From Reticulitermes lucifugus (lineage: Eukaryota > Arthropoda > Insecta > Blattodea > Rhinotermitidae), in assembly GCA_026260175.1 (NCBI GenBank), contig JAKCWW010002921.1, forward strand, positions 9,521 to 52,313: 42,793 nucleotides of DNA, written 5' to 3'. Of this stretch, positions 32,501 through 39,159 are shown one piece after another. A program made the translations under genes and the position numbers. The notes beneath the pieces are model-generated. The model had not been told where the DNA came from. It worked only from the letters and a program-made list of their open reading frames with translations, and ran no database searches. Position 1 is the stretch's first letter. Every line of letters starts with the position of its first letter.

Positions 32501-35500
32501 GTTCCTTAGCCAGTCAAGAAATTCCCCACATTTTATGGAAACTGAAGGTTCATTACCATGTTCAAATGATCCCACCACATATCCCTAACCTGAGCCAGAT
32601 AAACCCAGCTGATGCCCCCTGTCCTGTTCAATTGTAATATTATCCTCCCATCTATGCCTAGATCTTCCAAACAGGTGCTTTCCTTCAGATTTTTCAATGA
32701 CAACCATATATGTATTTCTCTTCTTTCCCAAGTCTGCCACAGGCCCAACCCATCTACTCTGATTTGAGCACCCTAATAATATGTGACGAGGGGTAAAACT
32801 CATGAAGCTCCTTGTTATGCAGTTTTCTCCATCTTTTACTCAAATATCTTCCATATCTTCCACATCTTCCACAGCACACTATTCTCAAACACCCTCCTTA
32901 GTGTGACAGGTCAAGTTGCACACTCAAGTAAAACTCTGGGAAAATTATGCAGATGCGCACCCAGAAAGTTTCATCAGCAGAGGAGGGGGGGTGGGGGGGG
33001 GTGACCCTGAGGCTCTAATTTCTGTTTGATTAAAAAAAAACTACATTATAAAAATCATATCATAAATATAACATAACGTTTTACAGTATTCATTTCCGTG
33101 CATTAAATAACAATTTTTGATACAATAACCAACAAAATGCACAACATTACATAATTTTACAATTAAAACTGTCGGAATTTTAAAGTTTTAATTGTAAAAT
33201 TATGTATTGCAATACTGTGCATTGTGTTGGCTTATTGTATCAAAAAAACATAACATTGTTTGCAACTGCATTTATACACATATTATTACATTTTCCATGG
33301 CTTACTCACCCAATTTAAATCACACAGTCAAATCTTCTTGATTTGGAGTGGGGGGGGGGGTTGCAGCCCGGCAGCCCCCCCCCCCTTGGGTGTGTCCCTG
33401 AATTTATGTCACAAAGTGTCTGTTATCAATGTCACTGGCTGTGGACTACACTCCTGGCTGGGGCATGTGAACATTTTCTCCACCAACTTATCTAGTACCC
33501 TCCCGTTCGACTGCCATTAGGAAGGTCTTTTTGTCAGGGTAGAGTGATCAGAATTTGAAGCTGATCATTCAATATATCCAATGCAAAGTCTAGAAGAACG
33601 CCTGTATCTTACCCCCTTGCCTCAGATATGTCTTCTAGGCATTGTAAGTGAAGTTCACCCTAGAACAGGCCATGAAGGCCAAGAGGGGGAGTAGACATAT
33701 AGCTCTACTCTTTCTTTGACATTGGCGCTAGATGGGGGTGAGTGGTCAATGCCCCGCCCCACCGCTTTATCCCTGGGAAAGACACCTGGTACCCATCATA
33801 TAGGAGGGGGAAGCTGGGTGGGCCCCAGGTCCGGTCTGGATGGGTGCAGAAAATCTTGTCACCACCAGGATTCATCGCTATACCGACTATACTATCCCAG
33901 CACATCTTCTAGGCATTGTGCTTTTACATTCAATTGTACATATCACCATTGACAATCACATTTATAAATTGATTTAGTTCCAGCTACTGACATTCCTCCA
34001 CACAAGAACAAAGTCGATAACACACGCACGCACGCGCGCGCGCACGCACACACAGAGTGAAATCCATTACAAATACCTCACACACTTGTCACTTGTCAGT
34101 GTAGCAGTCTGTTATTTAATTATGCTATTAACTGCTAAGTTGCTGTAACATCGGTGATAGATGAATGAATGAGTATGGAGTACTGGTGGAATGATACTGA
34201 CAGGGTAAAACCGTAAGTACTTGGAGAGGAGCCTGTTCCAGTGCAACTTATCCACCACAAATAGCAAAAGGACTGACCTGGGACTGAATCCGGGCCCCTG
34301 CAGTGACAGGCTGGCAACTAACTGCCTGAGCCATGGCACAGATCACCACGCATCAGACACCCAACAATACAGTAACAATAAAGGCTTACATGTGGCTCCA
34401 TCGCCACGCAATATCTTTGTGAAACTCTGTTGTACAAACATTGTTTTCAAACTGTGTTACATGTGTATTTTTCGATAAGAATGTGTTTCATTTGTATTGT
34501 ATAAGCACAACATAATACCTTGGTTTAAAACAGCCGTACACACTACATGTAGTATTTATTTCAATCCACGATCTTATCGGTGGATTTAACCATTTACAAT
34601 AATTTCAAGAACGTATCCCTTGAGAATGCAGAAAGATAAGTGTGCTCATTAGTTTTGGACAATGCAAGTTTTTCAATCTGATTAACTCTAATTTTATCAA
34701 ATGTACATATATGAGGACTGAAAGTCAGTCATTTAATGACACAAAAAATGTTTTTAATACAATAACAAATATTGTATACAATACAGCCCTAGAGTTTGGG
34801 ATAGTATTCAGTTTATGTATGTGGGTTGTGAAGTTTTACCACAATTAAACAACTACAAGTGATGTTTTACTGCAGTCTGTGTCTAGTAGGAAAAACAGTC
34901 ACATTCAGACTGCGGCTACATGGTTTTCATGTTGTGTAATGTGGTAAATAGCCTTCACACTAACCGTCATGGGAACCCCAGATCCCATACAGTTACATTA
35001 CTTCTCTTTATGTAATATGACCTTTCCCCCAAAAAGAATTCAGGACGTAAACCTAGAATAATGTCCATGATTTCAAGCTTCTGCCACTATGTTGACGAGA
35101 TCTGCGCTCTTCTGGGATATTACGAAGCGTCAAATGGTAATCCTTTCTTTTCTTTTCATCTTTGACTTCGTAACCCTTGAAGATGGGACCAATATGTTGT
35201 CCTGAAATGTCAGTAAAGGATTACCATTTGATGCGGCGTAATACCCCAGAAGAGCGCAGACCTTAAAGAATAATTTGTAAATATGGGGCATGAGCAAGGG
35301 TATGCGAGTAGGATATGACCAATTGTTAATGGCTGTACATGCAAAATGAACATGAGAGACCAGAAGAGTAACCTTCATGCAAAAACATAGCAAAAAAGTG
35401 CTGGTGACTTGCATGACAGAGTGAGAAGGCTAAAGTGAAACTTCAACATTTGGTGCATCAGACTGCGTATATCGTGCGAGTATAATGCAGTGGAGAAGCA

Positions 35501-37891
35501 AGTCAGATTAGTATGACTGTTCTCAGTATATGTTCCAGAGTAATGCAATAACATGCTCAGGAAAAGCTGCAGGAAGCATCCAACTGAAGTTAAGTCACAT
35601 ACAGCGCGCAATGAGTGACGTTTTTGTCTTCATTCTTTGGTGTAACATCTTGTTGCTTGGCAGACAAGTACCAATGCTTCACAGGAACCAGCTGCCTGCA
35701 TCTTCAGAGTAGATCAAACACTGGCACCCACCTTCCCAAAGACATTCTGCCACATCCAAGAATACCATAAAACAAACTTCACCAGCATGATTGTTCAGTG
35801 GCGTATCAAAGTTTGAATTTCAAAGGATTATTCCTGTACTATTCAAGTATGTGCACAGCCCAGTAACAAAATGGGGGAGTAACAATAGCAAAATGAGAGA
35901 GCATTTACCGCTGTCACCCTGAATTCTGTCTCATCCCAATGACCCAGCAAAGAAAAGCGATGCAGAATCCTTGCTCTAGTGTACGTCCACTGATGCAATA
36001 GCCAACCTTCTGCTGAATACAGCTAGACATTCGTAAGACAACGCTAAAGAGGGGGAGCAAAAAGGACATTTATATCTTCAATGCCTCGCATGGATATCAG
36101 ACTCTATGAGGTGACTTGGAATAAAGTTACAATATATCTTATTTTGACAGTTTTCTAAAATATGATGTTTAACATCGCTGTCTACTTGTGTCTTGTGGTA
36201 AATATATACTTGTAGAATATTTTTCATCAGAATGTACCTACAGCAACTGAAAATGATCTTATCATTCAGCCAGGAAATGGCTTACGAATGTTTTCCACTG
36301 ACATGACAAAGTGCAAACCACATTAGAAATTGCAAAGAATGAGACCCCATTTTAACACTTCAACCACTGTTTTAAGTACTAATTTAACATCATATTTGGA
36401 GTTAGAACTCTGAATATCACAATGCAAATATTCATAAGAGTAATCCCACAGTAATCATTGTTAGTTTCAAGATATTTTCTGGTTTTTCTTTCTCATAACA
36501 GAATTTGTGTTAATTATGAACACTTTCACCCACCTTACTCATCAGAACATGAAAAGAAATTCCAGAAATTGCAATATATTCAGGGGAGTTTTAAGGGTGT
36601 TTAGTCAGGTCAACTCATGATACATAGAACAAACACATCATTACATAAAACTGCCTTCCATACACAAATTGCATTACACACAATTTGACAAAACAATAAA
36701 AGGTTGTTTACCTGGCACTTTGTTTAGAGGAAGTTCACTCTAACGGAATATTTATCCGTAGAGTCTACTCCAATTTACACCGCTATATTTGACACTGCTG
36801 ATCACCCAGAGGAAGAAATTAATGATGTACCAGCTCCTAGAACATCTGGAATGCAGTAAACAGTGTGCTGTATATTTTATTGTTGGTAAAGCTTTGTAAA
36901 TACTGTACATCTTATATGTTGCGTCATTTCAGGCTTCCATCGCGGTGTAAACAAGACGTTGACTAACTACCAATCTACGCTGCGTAACGTCCCAGAAGAG
37001 CGAAGACCTCATCGTATTTTTTATTTAATTTTTTTATCAGAGCTCACTTTAAAACTCCTTTTCCTAAGTCACCATTCCATCTATTGGCACACCCTATTCC
37101 ACAATTATGCCAGATAAACGAACTTTTACTGTACTTCACAGTGTTGCCAGTAACATACGGTGCTGAATTACTGCTGACAGGGAATAACAAATTGGAAAGA
37201 AGGTGGAACAAAGTGGTCATGACCTAATTTAAGGTATTATGCTAACATCTGCCTGGAAGGACTGTGAAAAACCACAAAACCTCAGTCAGGATAGTCAGTG
37301 CTTCTAACTGGGCGCATCCAAATTACACGTCGGACGCTTTGATTATAGACAGGCCAATTCTTTGTCTGGGCAAACTTGAGTACTGAGCAGAAGGAAGAAG
37401 TTGGATACCAGAAAAGTTAAAGGAATTTTATTTGTGATATCTCCACATTATAGTGAGTATAGTATCTCCCATTAAAAGTGGCCTTGTGTTACCTCGCCCC
37501 TACTTCATGCAAACTAGGCACATGCAGCGGCTGGAAGGCAGACATGCAGGACTCACCCTGGGGTATTGGAAGCTGTACAAGGACACGGCAGATTAGAAGG
37601 GAAAAAGCCCGACCTGATGTCGATAAGTCCAACGCCATCTGTAATTATGGTATTATTCTGACAGAGGTAGTATGGAACGCACTGGCAAGCCAGTGGATTG
37701 TGTTCTTGTTCCTGGCCCTGGATTTTCTCTTCTGTTGTTGACTGTGGAGTGTTGGAAGTTCCTTCCGGTTTTGGAAGAACGAATACTTGACCAATAAGGG
37801 TGTCTATGTCTGTCTGAGCTCTTGCGTTAACAAGTTGCGTTAGGAGCGATGCAGTTACAGCCATTAACAGATATCTAACCACTGGCTCCAT
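16727..37891 (-). CDS. CLIP-domain serine protease homologue, prophenoloxidase-activating factor 2-like (complete, five coding exons)
   Basis: The exons are 37557-37891, 31488-31793, 25950-26221, 18954-19117 and 16727-16924 on the minus strand. They sum to 1275 nt, giving 424 residues and TAA, and every junction is GT-AG and in frame. A hydrophobic signal peptide covers about residues 1-24. An N-terminal linker is followed by a CLIP domain at about 69-126 ([30 protein letters not shown]). After a linker, the trypsin-like domain starts near 157 ([13 protein letters not shown]). It has TAAHC with His210, NDIGLIFLD with Asp261 and GDGGGP with Gly362 where the catalytic Ser should be. It should therefore be catalytically dead. 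In insects such secreted homologues act in haemolymph as cofactors that let activated prophenoloxidase form active melanisation complexes. The family call is firm; the exact orthologue is not. Confidence 0.95.
16925..18953 (-). other. Intron 4 of the serine protease homologue
   Basis: About 2.0 kb, AT-rich, with no transposon that could be identified. It is the cleanest intron of the gene. Confidence 0.85.
18954..19117 (-). CDS. Serine protease homologue, coding exon 4
   Basis: It encodes residues 305-359 ([34 protein letters not shown], then [14 protein letters not shown]), the segment before the active-site loop. The donor is GTAATG. The acceptor TTTTTCAACTTCAG is immediately followed by GTAAGG, so the first bases of the exon themselves resemble a 5' splice site. 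The exon ends exactly before the GDGGGP codons, a common intron position in this family. Confidence 0.95.
19455..19592 (+). repeat. Copy of a dispersed repeat with TTCTGGGATRTTA motif (intron 3)
   Basis: It contains TTCTTCTGGGATGTTATGC, CTGTGGTCCTTCGAAACG and AACTACTTGCCCAATGACAC, in the same order as a family whose pieces recur at 31.92-32.03, 35.10-35.26 and 36.97-37.01 kb. A 111-codon frame runs through it, but the reading is a by-product of the repeat rather than a gene. Confidence 0.55.
19767..19916. mobile_element. Hairpin MITE, 150 bp, 68-bp arms
   Basis: Arms 19767-19834 and 19849-19916 are reverse complements with about 3 mismatches in 68 and a 14-bp loop. The ends read ATAGACAATGTTTTTCACC. 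The subterminal ACCAACTAAATGCAC motif is shared with the 20.9-kb hairpin. It lies in intron 3 of the protease homologue and has no coding capacity. Confidence 0.85.
20511..20544. repeat. (AAT)n microsatellite
   Basis: Eleven consecutive AAT/ATA triplets followed closely by AGAAGAAGAAG and a 10-G run near 20600. Confidence 0.9.
20878..21027. mobile_element. Hairpin MITE, 150 bp, related to the 19.8-kb copy
   Basis: The two ends are AAATACTGTTTTACACC and its reverse complement with one mismatch. They continue into CAACCAAATGCACTATTTA and match almost to the centre. It has the same 150-bp length and the same CCAACYAAATGCACT motif as the element at 19767-19916, about 1 kb away. Confidence 0.82.
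21809..22174. mobile_element. pogo/Tigger-like MITE, compound (two partial copies)
   Basis: The left end CAGAGGAACCTGGTTATAAC and the right end (ATAACCGAGTTCCACTG) form the CAG-xx-GAACCYGGTTATAAC inverted repeats and are flanked by TA. An internal end (TTATAACCGAGTTCAACTA near 21958-21976) shows that 21809-21975 is nearly one whole unit. 22085-22174 is the second half of another unit. The closest relative is at 41051-41235. Confidence 0.78.
22335..22625 (-). mobile_element. tRNA-derived SINE, family S1
   Basis: Plus-strand landmarks are GTAAAGGTAAAGGT at the 3' end, TACAGCTCTACTC, CTTAACCTCAGTGCT, GTACCCACTTTACAGGAGG and the B-box complement (CAGAGTTCAAACCCC). The A-box region (ACTATACCGACCTCGCTATCC) lies at the right, so the element reads on the minus strand. 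It lies in intron 3. Confidence 0.8.
22910..23083. mobile_element. TA-flanked MITE, 174 bp
   Basis: The terminal inverted repeats CAGTAAAACCCTGATTTAAT and its counterpart (ATTAAATAGGGGTTTTACTG) are flanked directly by TA on both sides (22908-22909, 23084-23085). This structure is typical of Tc1/mariner/pogo MITEs. It is a different family from the GAACCCGGTTATAAC elements. Confidence 0.85.
23084..24781. other. Part of intron 3, no gene recognised
   Basis: AT-rich with only short open frames. A GACAGAGGGACAGACACAG stretch near 24001 resembles the CTGTCC-rich tract seen inside the 41.7-kb element, but a link was not established. Confidence 0.4.
24794..25179 (-). mobile_element. 5'-truncated LINE insertion with 12-bp target duplication
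   Basis: Flanked by perfect TGCGTATCTCTT duplications (24782-24793 and 25180-25191). The minus-strand frame from the truncation point reads [34 protein letters not shown], then [20 protein letters not shown] with a CxxC...H...C zinc-binding pattern, the C-terminal knuckle after the RNase H region of a jockey/R1-like polyprotein. A 3' tail of GAA repeats ends the element. It contains two unresolved bases. Inserted in intron 3 in the gene's sense orientation. Confidence 0.88.
25530..25790 (+). mobile_element. tRNA-derived SINE, family S4, plus strand
   Basis: The head TAGTGACTAGGCTAGGGG is followed by a B box (GGGGTTCAATTCCT at about 25562-25575). The body contains GAATGGGTACTGGGGG and CTTCCCCAGGGGTATGG. 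The right end is not sharply defined. It lies in intron 3, antisense to the gene, about 160 bp from exon 3. Confidence 0.65.
25950..26221 (-). CDS. Serine protease homologue, coding exon 3
   Basis: It encodes residues 214-305, including [31 protein letters not shown] with the catalytic-position Asp261, VDAVCLPP and FATGWGKD. The acceptor is TTTAACATGCAG and the donor GTAAGT. Phase 2 (upstream AC plus A) restores Thr214, and phase 1 (G plus GT) gives Gly305. Confidence 0.96.
26899..27335 (-). mobile_element. LINE 3' end, family L1a, best-preserved coding tail
   Basis: The minus-strand frame reads [20 protein letters not shown], then [20 protein letters not shown], with a stop at 26973-26975. 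This is the widespread RPRRRWEDNI-KxDL...DRDxWRxLVNxxMNLRV C-terminus of an insect non-LTR retrotransposon polyprotein. A 3' untranslated block of about 70 bp ends in CTCTACTCCATGGAGTTAGT. It is 5'-truncated near 27335. It lies in intron 2, sense to the gene. Confidence 0.88.
27336..27919. other. Part of intron 2, no gene recognised
   Basis: The bases just right of the LINE may contain more of its 5' side (around 27430-27560, AGTGGTCAGGGAATTAGC), but the frame is too broken to call. Confidence 0.35.
27930..28214 (-). mobile_element. tRNA-derived SINE, family S1, with 10-bp target duplication
   Basis: The duplication TTATTTTTAA flanks the element (27920-27929, 28215-28224). On the minus strand the head reads GGGCAGGGATAGCGTAGTCG, with a perfect A-box TAGCGTAGTCG. 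A B-box-like GGATTGAATCC follows, then a body of about 210 bp ending in TTTACCTTTACC. It has no protein coding capacity. It lies in intron 2. Confidence 0.9.
28254..28374. mobile_element. Hairpin MITE, 121 bp, 54-bp arms with one mismatch
   Basis: Arms 28254-28307 and 28321-28374 start GGTATGATATTAAAACC and differ at one position. The 13-bp loop is GAGGTACACAGTG. The high arm identity suggests recent insertion or gene conversion between the arms. The subterminal ACCAACACATGCAC motif resembles the 19.8, 20.9 and 33.1-kb hairpins. Confidence 0.9.
28470..28630 (-). mobile_element. SINE-like element, family S2, copy 1
   Basis: The plus-strand order is GGAGCACTGGCGGAATAATA, ACTTGAAGTATTCACAG, CCTGGGATTGAATCCAGACC, then GGCCATGGCATGGC. 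It parallels 34160-34345. The GGATTCAATCC complement is a B box, so the element reads on the minus strand. Confidence 0.6.
29041..29110 (-). mobile_element. LINE 3'-terminal fragment
   Basis: Read on the minus strand it is GGATCTATGGAATGTAAATA followed by AATGAATGAATGAATAAATC, a simple-repeat tail typical of insect LINE 3' ends. It abuts the plus-strand LINE that starts just to the right. It is too short for family assignment. Confidence 0.45.
29130..30240 (+). mobile_element. LINE (jockey/CR1-type) reverse-transcriptase fragment, inactive
   Basis: It begins [20 protein letters not shown], with the FADD catalytic box of the reverse transcriptase palm, then [17 protein letters not shown] (the LGI-x-DxxLxW motif) and [14 protein letters not shown]. 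It ends [20 protein letters not shown] and [14 protein letters not shown] with a stop at 30027-30029. At least three in-frame stops or frameshifts occur (near 29290, 29490 and 29620). About 200 bp of 3' untranslated region follows. It lies in intron 2, antisense to the host gene. Confidence 0.85.
30241..30751. other. Part of intron 2, no feature recognised
   Basis: Short open frames on both strands without recognisable product. Confidence 0.4.
30752..31425 (-). mobile_element. LINE 3' end, family L1a, interrupted by a palindromic element
   Basis: The minus-strand frame reads [76 protein letters not shown], the same C-terminal region as the other L1a copies but extending further 5'. The 3' part is split by the palindrome at 30825-30996. 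It lies in intron 2, starting 63 bp from exon 2, and is sense to the gene. Confidence 0.85.
30825..30996. mobile_element. 172-bp near-perfect GC-rich palindrome (foldback element)
   Basis: Two 86-bp arms meet at 30910/30911 (GGATGGTCGACCATCC) with no spacer and appear to differ at only one pair (30832 versus 30989). The ends are TGTGGGAGCTTCCCACA and TGTGGGACCTTCCCACA. GCAT precedes and follows the element, which is consistent with a 4-bp target duplication (30821-30824, 30997-31000). It splits a LINE copy whose two halves are otherwise contiguous, which proves insertion. It is much richer in GC than the surroundings and carries no gene; the identical open frames on both strands are a consequence of the symmetry. 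Confidence 0.93.
31488..31793 (-). CDS. Serine protease homologue, coding exon 2
   Basis: It encodes the last part of the CLIP domain ([14 protein letters not shown]), a Thr/Pro-rich linker, [17 protein letters not shown], the start of the S1 domain ([21 protein letters not shown]) and VLTAAHC with His210. The acceptor is AATTCTCTTGCAG and the donor GTGAGT. Arg157-Ile158 (GFR-ITG) is the position equivalent to the S1 activation site. Confidence 0.96.
31794..32460. other. Part of intron 1, with a repeat fragment at about 31920-32030
   Basis: 31970-32030 carries AATGTCGGGAACCAGTCACC, CAATGACAAAGTGTCACATC and CCAGAAGACCGG, related to the 19.5-kb repeat. The remainder is AT-rich without recognised features. 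Confidence 0.45.
32462..32905 (-). mobile_element. LINE 3' end, family L1a
   Basis: On the minus strand: [52 protein letters not shown], then (after a frame change) [20 protein letters not shown] and VMNLQFP with a stop near 32533. The 3' untranslated block runs to GTGTGGAGCAGAGTCC. It lies in intron 1, sense to the gene. Confidence 0.85.
32945..33110 (+). repeat. G-run repeat, copy 2
   Basis: GCGCACCCAGAAAGTTTCAT, a G-rich run at about 32983-33001, then TGACCCTGAGGCT and an AT-rich tail. It is the same order as the minus-strand copy at 12.86-13.17 kb. Confidence 0.65.
33114..33246. mobile_element. Hairpin MITE, about 133 bp
   Basis: The ends TTTTTGATACAATAACCAAC and the reverse complement of the right end (TTTTTGATACAATAAGCCAA) pair nearly to the centre with a few indels. 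The subterminal CCAACAAAATGCAC motif is shared with the other hairpins. It lies in intron 1. Confidence 0.8.
33348..33388. repeat. Paired G run and C run
   Basis: About twelve G (33350-33360), a GC-rich 14-bp spacer (TTGCAGCCCGGCAG), then about twelve C. The two runs can pair into a hairpin or form quadruplexes. Confidence 0.7.
33646..33904 (-). mobile_element. tRNA-derived SINE, family S1, with perfect 15-bp target duplication
   Basis: TCTTCTAGGCATTGT flanks the element on both sides (33631-33645 and 33905-33919). Plus-strand landmarks are GTTCACCCTAGAACAGGCCA, GGCGCTAGATGGGGGTG, GGTACCCATCATATAGGAGG and, at the right, CGCTATACCGACTATACTATC (A-box complement). Part of the tRNA-like region between B box and A box is deleted. 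It lies in intron 1. Confidence 0.92.
34019..34054. repeat. (CA)n/(CG)n microsatellite
   Basis: Alternating purine-pyrimidine CACG/CGCG/CACA run; potential Z-DNA. Confidence 0.85.
34160..34345 (-). mobile_element. SINE-like element, family S2, copy 2
   Basis: GGAGTACTGGTGGAATGATA, GTAAGTACTTGGAGAGGAGC, CCTGGGACTGAATCCGGGCC, then GCCATGGCACAG. It aligns block by block with the 28.5-kb copy. The reverse of TGGGACTGAATCC supplies a degenerate B box. It lies in intron 1. Confidence 0.6.
34400..35100. other. Part of intron 1, no feature recognised
   Basis: AT-rich sequence; no exon or repeat could be supported. Confidence 0.4.
35101..35260. mobile_element. Inverted-repeat element, 160 bp, arms about 47 bp
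   Basis: The left arm (TCTGCGCTCTTCTGGGATAT, TACGAAGCGTCAAATGGTAA, TCC) and the right arm (GGATTACCATTTGATGCGGC, GTAATACCCCAGAAGAGCGC) are inverted with about five mismatches. The terminal motif TCTTCTGGGATRTTACG is shared with 19.46 kb and, as a solo end, with 36981-37008. Confidence 0.75.
35261..37556. other. Left part of intron 1 next to exon 1; solo repeat end at 36981-37008
   Basis: One recognisable piece: TGCGTAACGTCCCAGAAGAG followed by CGAAGACC, a solo end of the 35.1-kb family. Otherwise nothing is supported. Confidence 0.45.
37557..37891 (-). CDS. Serine protease homologue, coding exon 1 (start)
   Basis: ATGG at 37891 lies nine bases inside an exon opened by the acceptor TTTTGTTTCAG (ending 37901), so an upstream untranslated exon is expected. 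It encodes the signal peptide ([20 protein letters not shown]), an acidic Gln/Glu/Thr linker and most of the CLIP domain. An upstream in-frame ATG at about 37909 lies in the intron side and is not used. The strong donor GTGAGT at 37556-37551 leaves a 19-residue tail containing Cys103 and Cys105. A weaker in-frame GT at 37613-37612 would remove it. Confidence 0.93.
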
Positions 37892-38702
37892 TTTAGCACA
37901 CTGAAACAAAATAATGACTGTGTTATGTTACAAATCTCAGAAGTTGACAGAAGTCATCCTGGTTTGTGATACAGCTTCCTGAGACTATAATCTGGAACTT
38001 CAGAGATGATAATGATTCCACAGCATCACTCATTCATTATTCAGTGATCAGATTTTGTATGGAAAAAGGTTTTTAAAAAATCACTCTCAACACCACTATG
38101 ACTGCCCCAAGCATAGACCATACACAGGAGTTTCATTATATGATGCTTCACAAAGCTGGCATATGTGCTAAAATAGTCTAGGCCTGTCCATTCTACAAGC
38201 ATGTTCACAGCTTCCTAATTTGAAACCCTCATACATATATATTTATATACGTGGATGTAACCAACAGGAAATAAAACTGTTAACAAACTGATGGGTATAA
38301 AAATGTAGAAGGAAACATGTCTTTCATCAGATTCAAACATATTACCACTTGGATAAAAAAAAATGGAAACCCTTCCTTAGTTTGGTTTTACTGGAAACCA
38401 AACTGATTCTCCAATAAAATGCACCAATCAATGGTAACAGTAATTGAGGAGTACTGATTCAGTCAACCATAATACAAGTACAGGCTATCTGAAGCTACTG
38501 TGGTTAGCAAACAAAAACTGAAATAGGCTACAAACGTCTCCTTCCAAATCCTTATCTTTCAGGATTCTTGAACATCATTCCATCACAATAAATATTGTGT
38601 AACTTCTGCAGTTGAACCAGTTTCGATAACAACATAAAGCCAGTGCACTTCATATCTTATAAAAGATTAAGTTGTCCCTGGACTTAACTAAGCACCAAAA
38701 CA

Positions 38703-38890
38703 TAAAGGCTTATAGGGAGTGGAGGTAGAGCTCCACTTACTCTTAAACCTCGACACTAATGGAGATATGCGATGAATTTACGCCATATCCGCTTTACTCC
38801 TCCAGAAATAACTCTCGGTACACACCTTCCCCTGTCATGTATCGAACCAAGGTCGTCCAGCATATACCACAGTCACTACACTCACTGAAC
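38703..38890 (-). mobile_element. tRNA-derived SINE, family S1, diverged copy
   Basis: GGAGGTAGAGCTCCACTTAC, TCTTAAACCTCGACACTAAT, CCGCTTTACTCCTCCAG and TGTATCGAACCAAGG are diverged S1 blocks in the family order. It sits in the presumed 5' untranslated intron of the protease homologue. Confidence 0.6.
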
Positions 38891-39057
38891 TATTCCAACT
38901 GCCATTCCGTCTTATTTGACACTGAAATACCTTCTGCAAGCAATACAGAAAACCAGGCAACCAGTAAAGTACTGAATTGTAAAGCCTTTGTCAGTACAAC
39001 TCCTCATCACAGTTGGGCACGGAAAATAAAACAACGTACCATCGCTTTTCTGCTTAC

Positions 39058-39154
39058 CTGGCTTCATTTTGCGTGCTTGTAAATAGTACGACTTCACGCA
39101 GTTAATTGGTAACAACCTACCGGATGCTGCTTGCTGTTGCTACTCATGCACTGA
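39058..39154 (-). promoter_or_regulatory. Candidate 5' untranslated exon and start site of the serine protease homologue
   Basis: The acceptor just ahead of coding exon 1 (37901) demands an upstream exon. A good donor, CCAG followed by GTAAGC (39057-39052), is preceded by an arthropod initiator-like TCAGTG at 39154-39149, which would give an exon of about 97 nt and an intron of about 1.16 kb. The exon would contain a short upstream ATG frame that ends soon after the splice. Other upstream exons are possible. Confidence 0.3.
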
Positions 39155-39159
39155 TTTTC

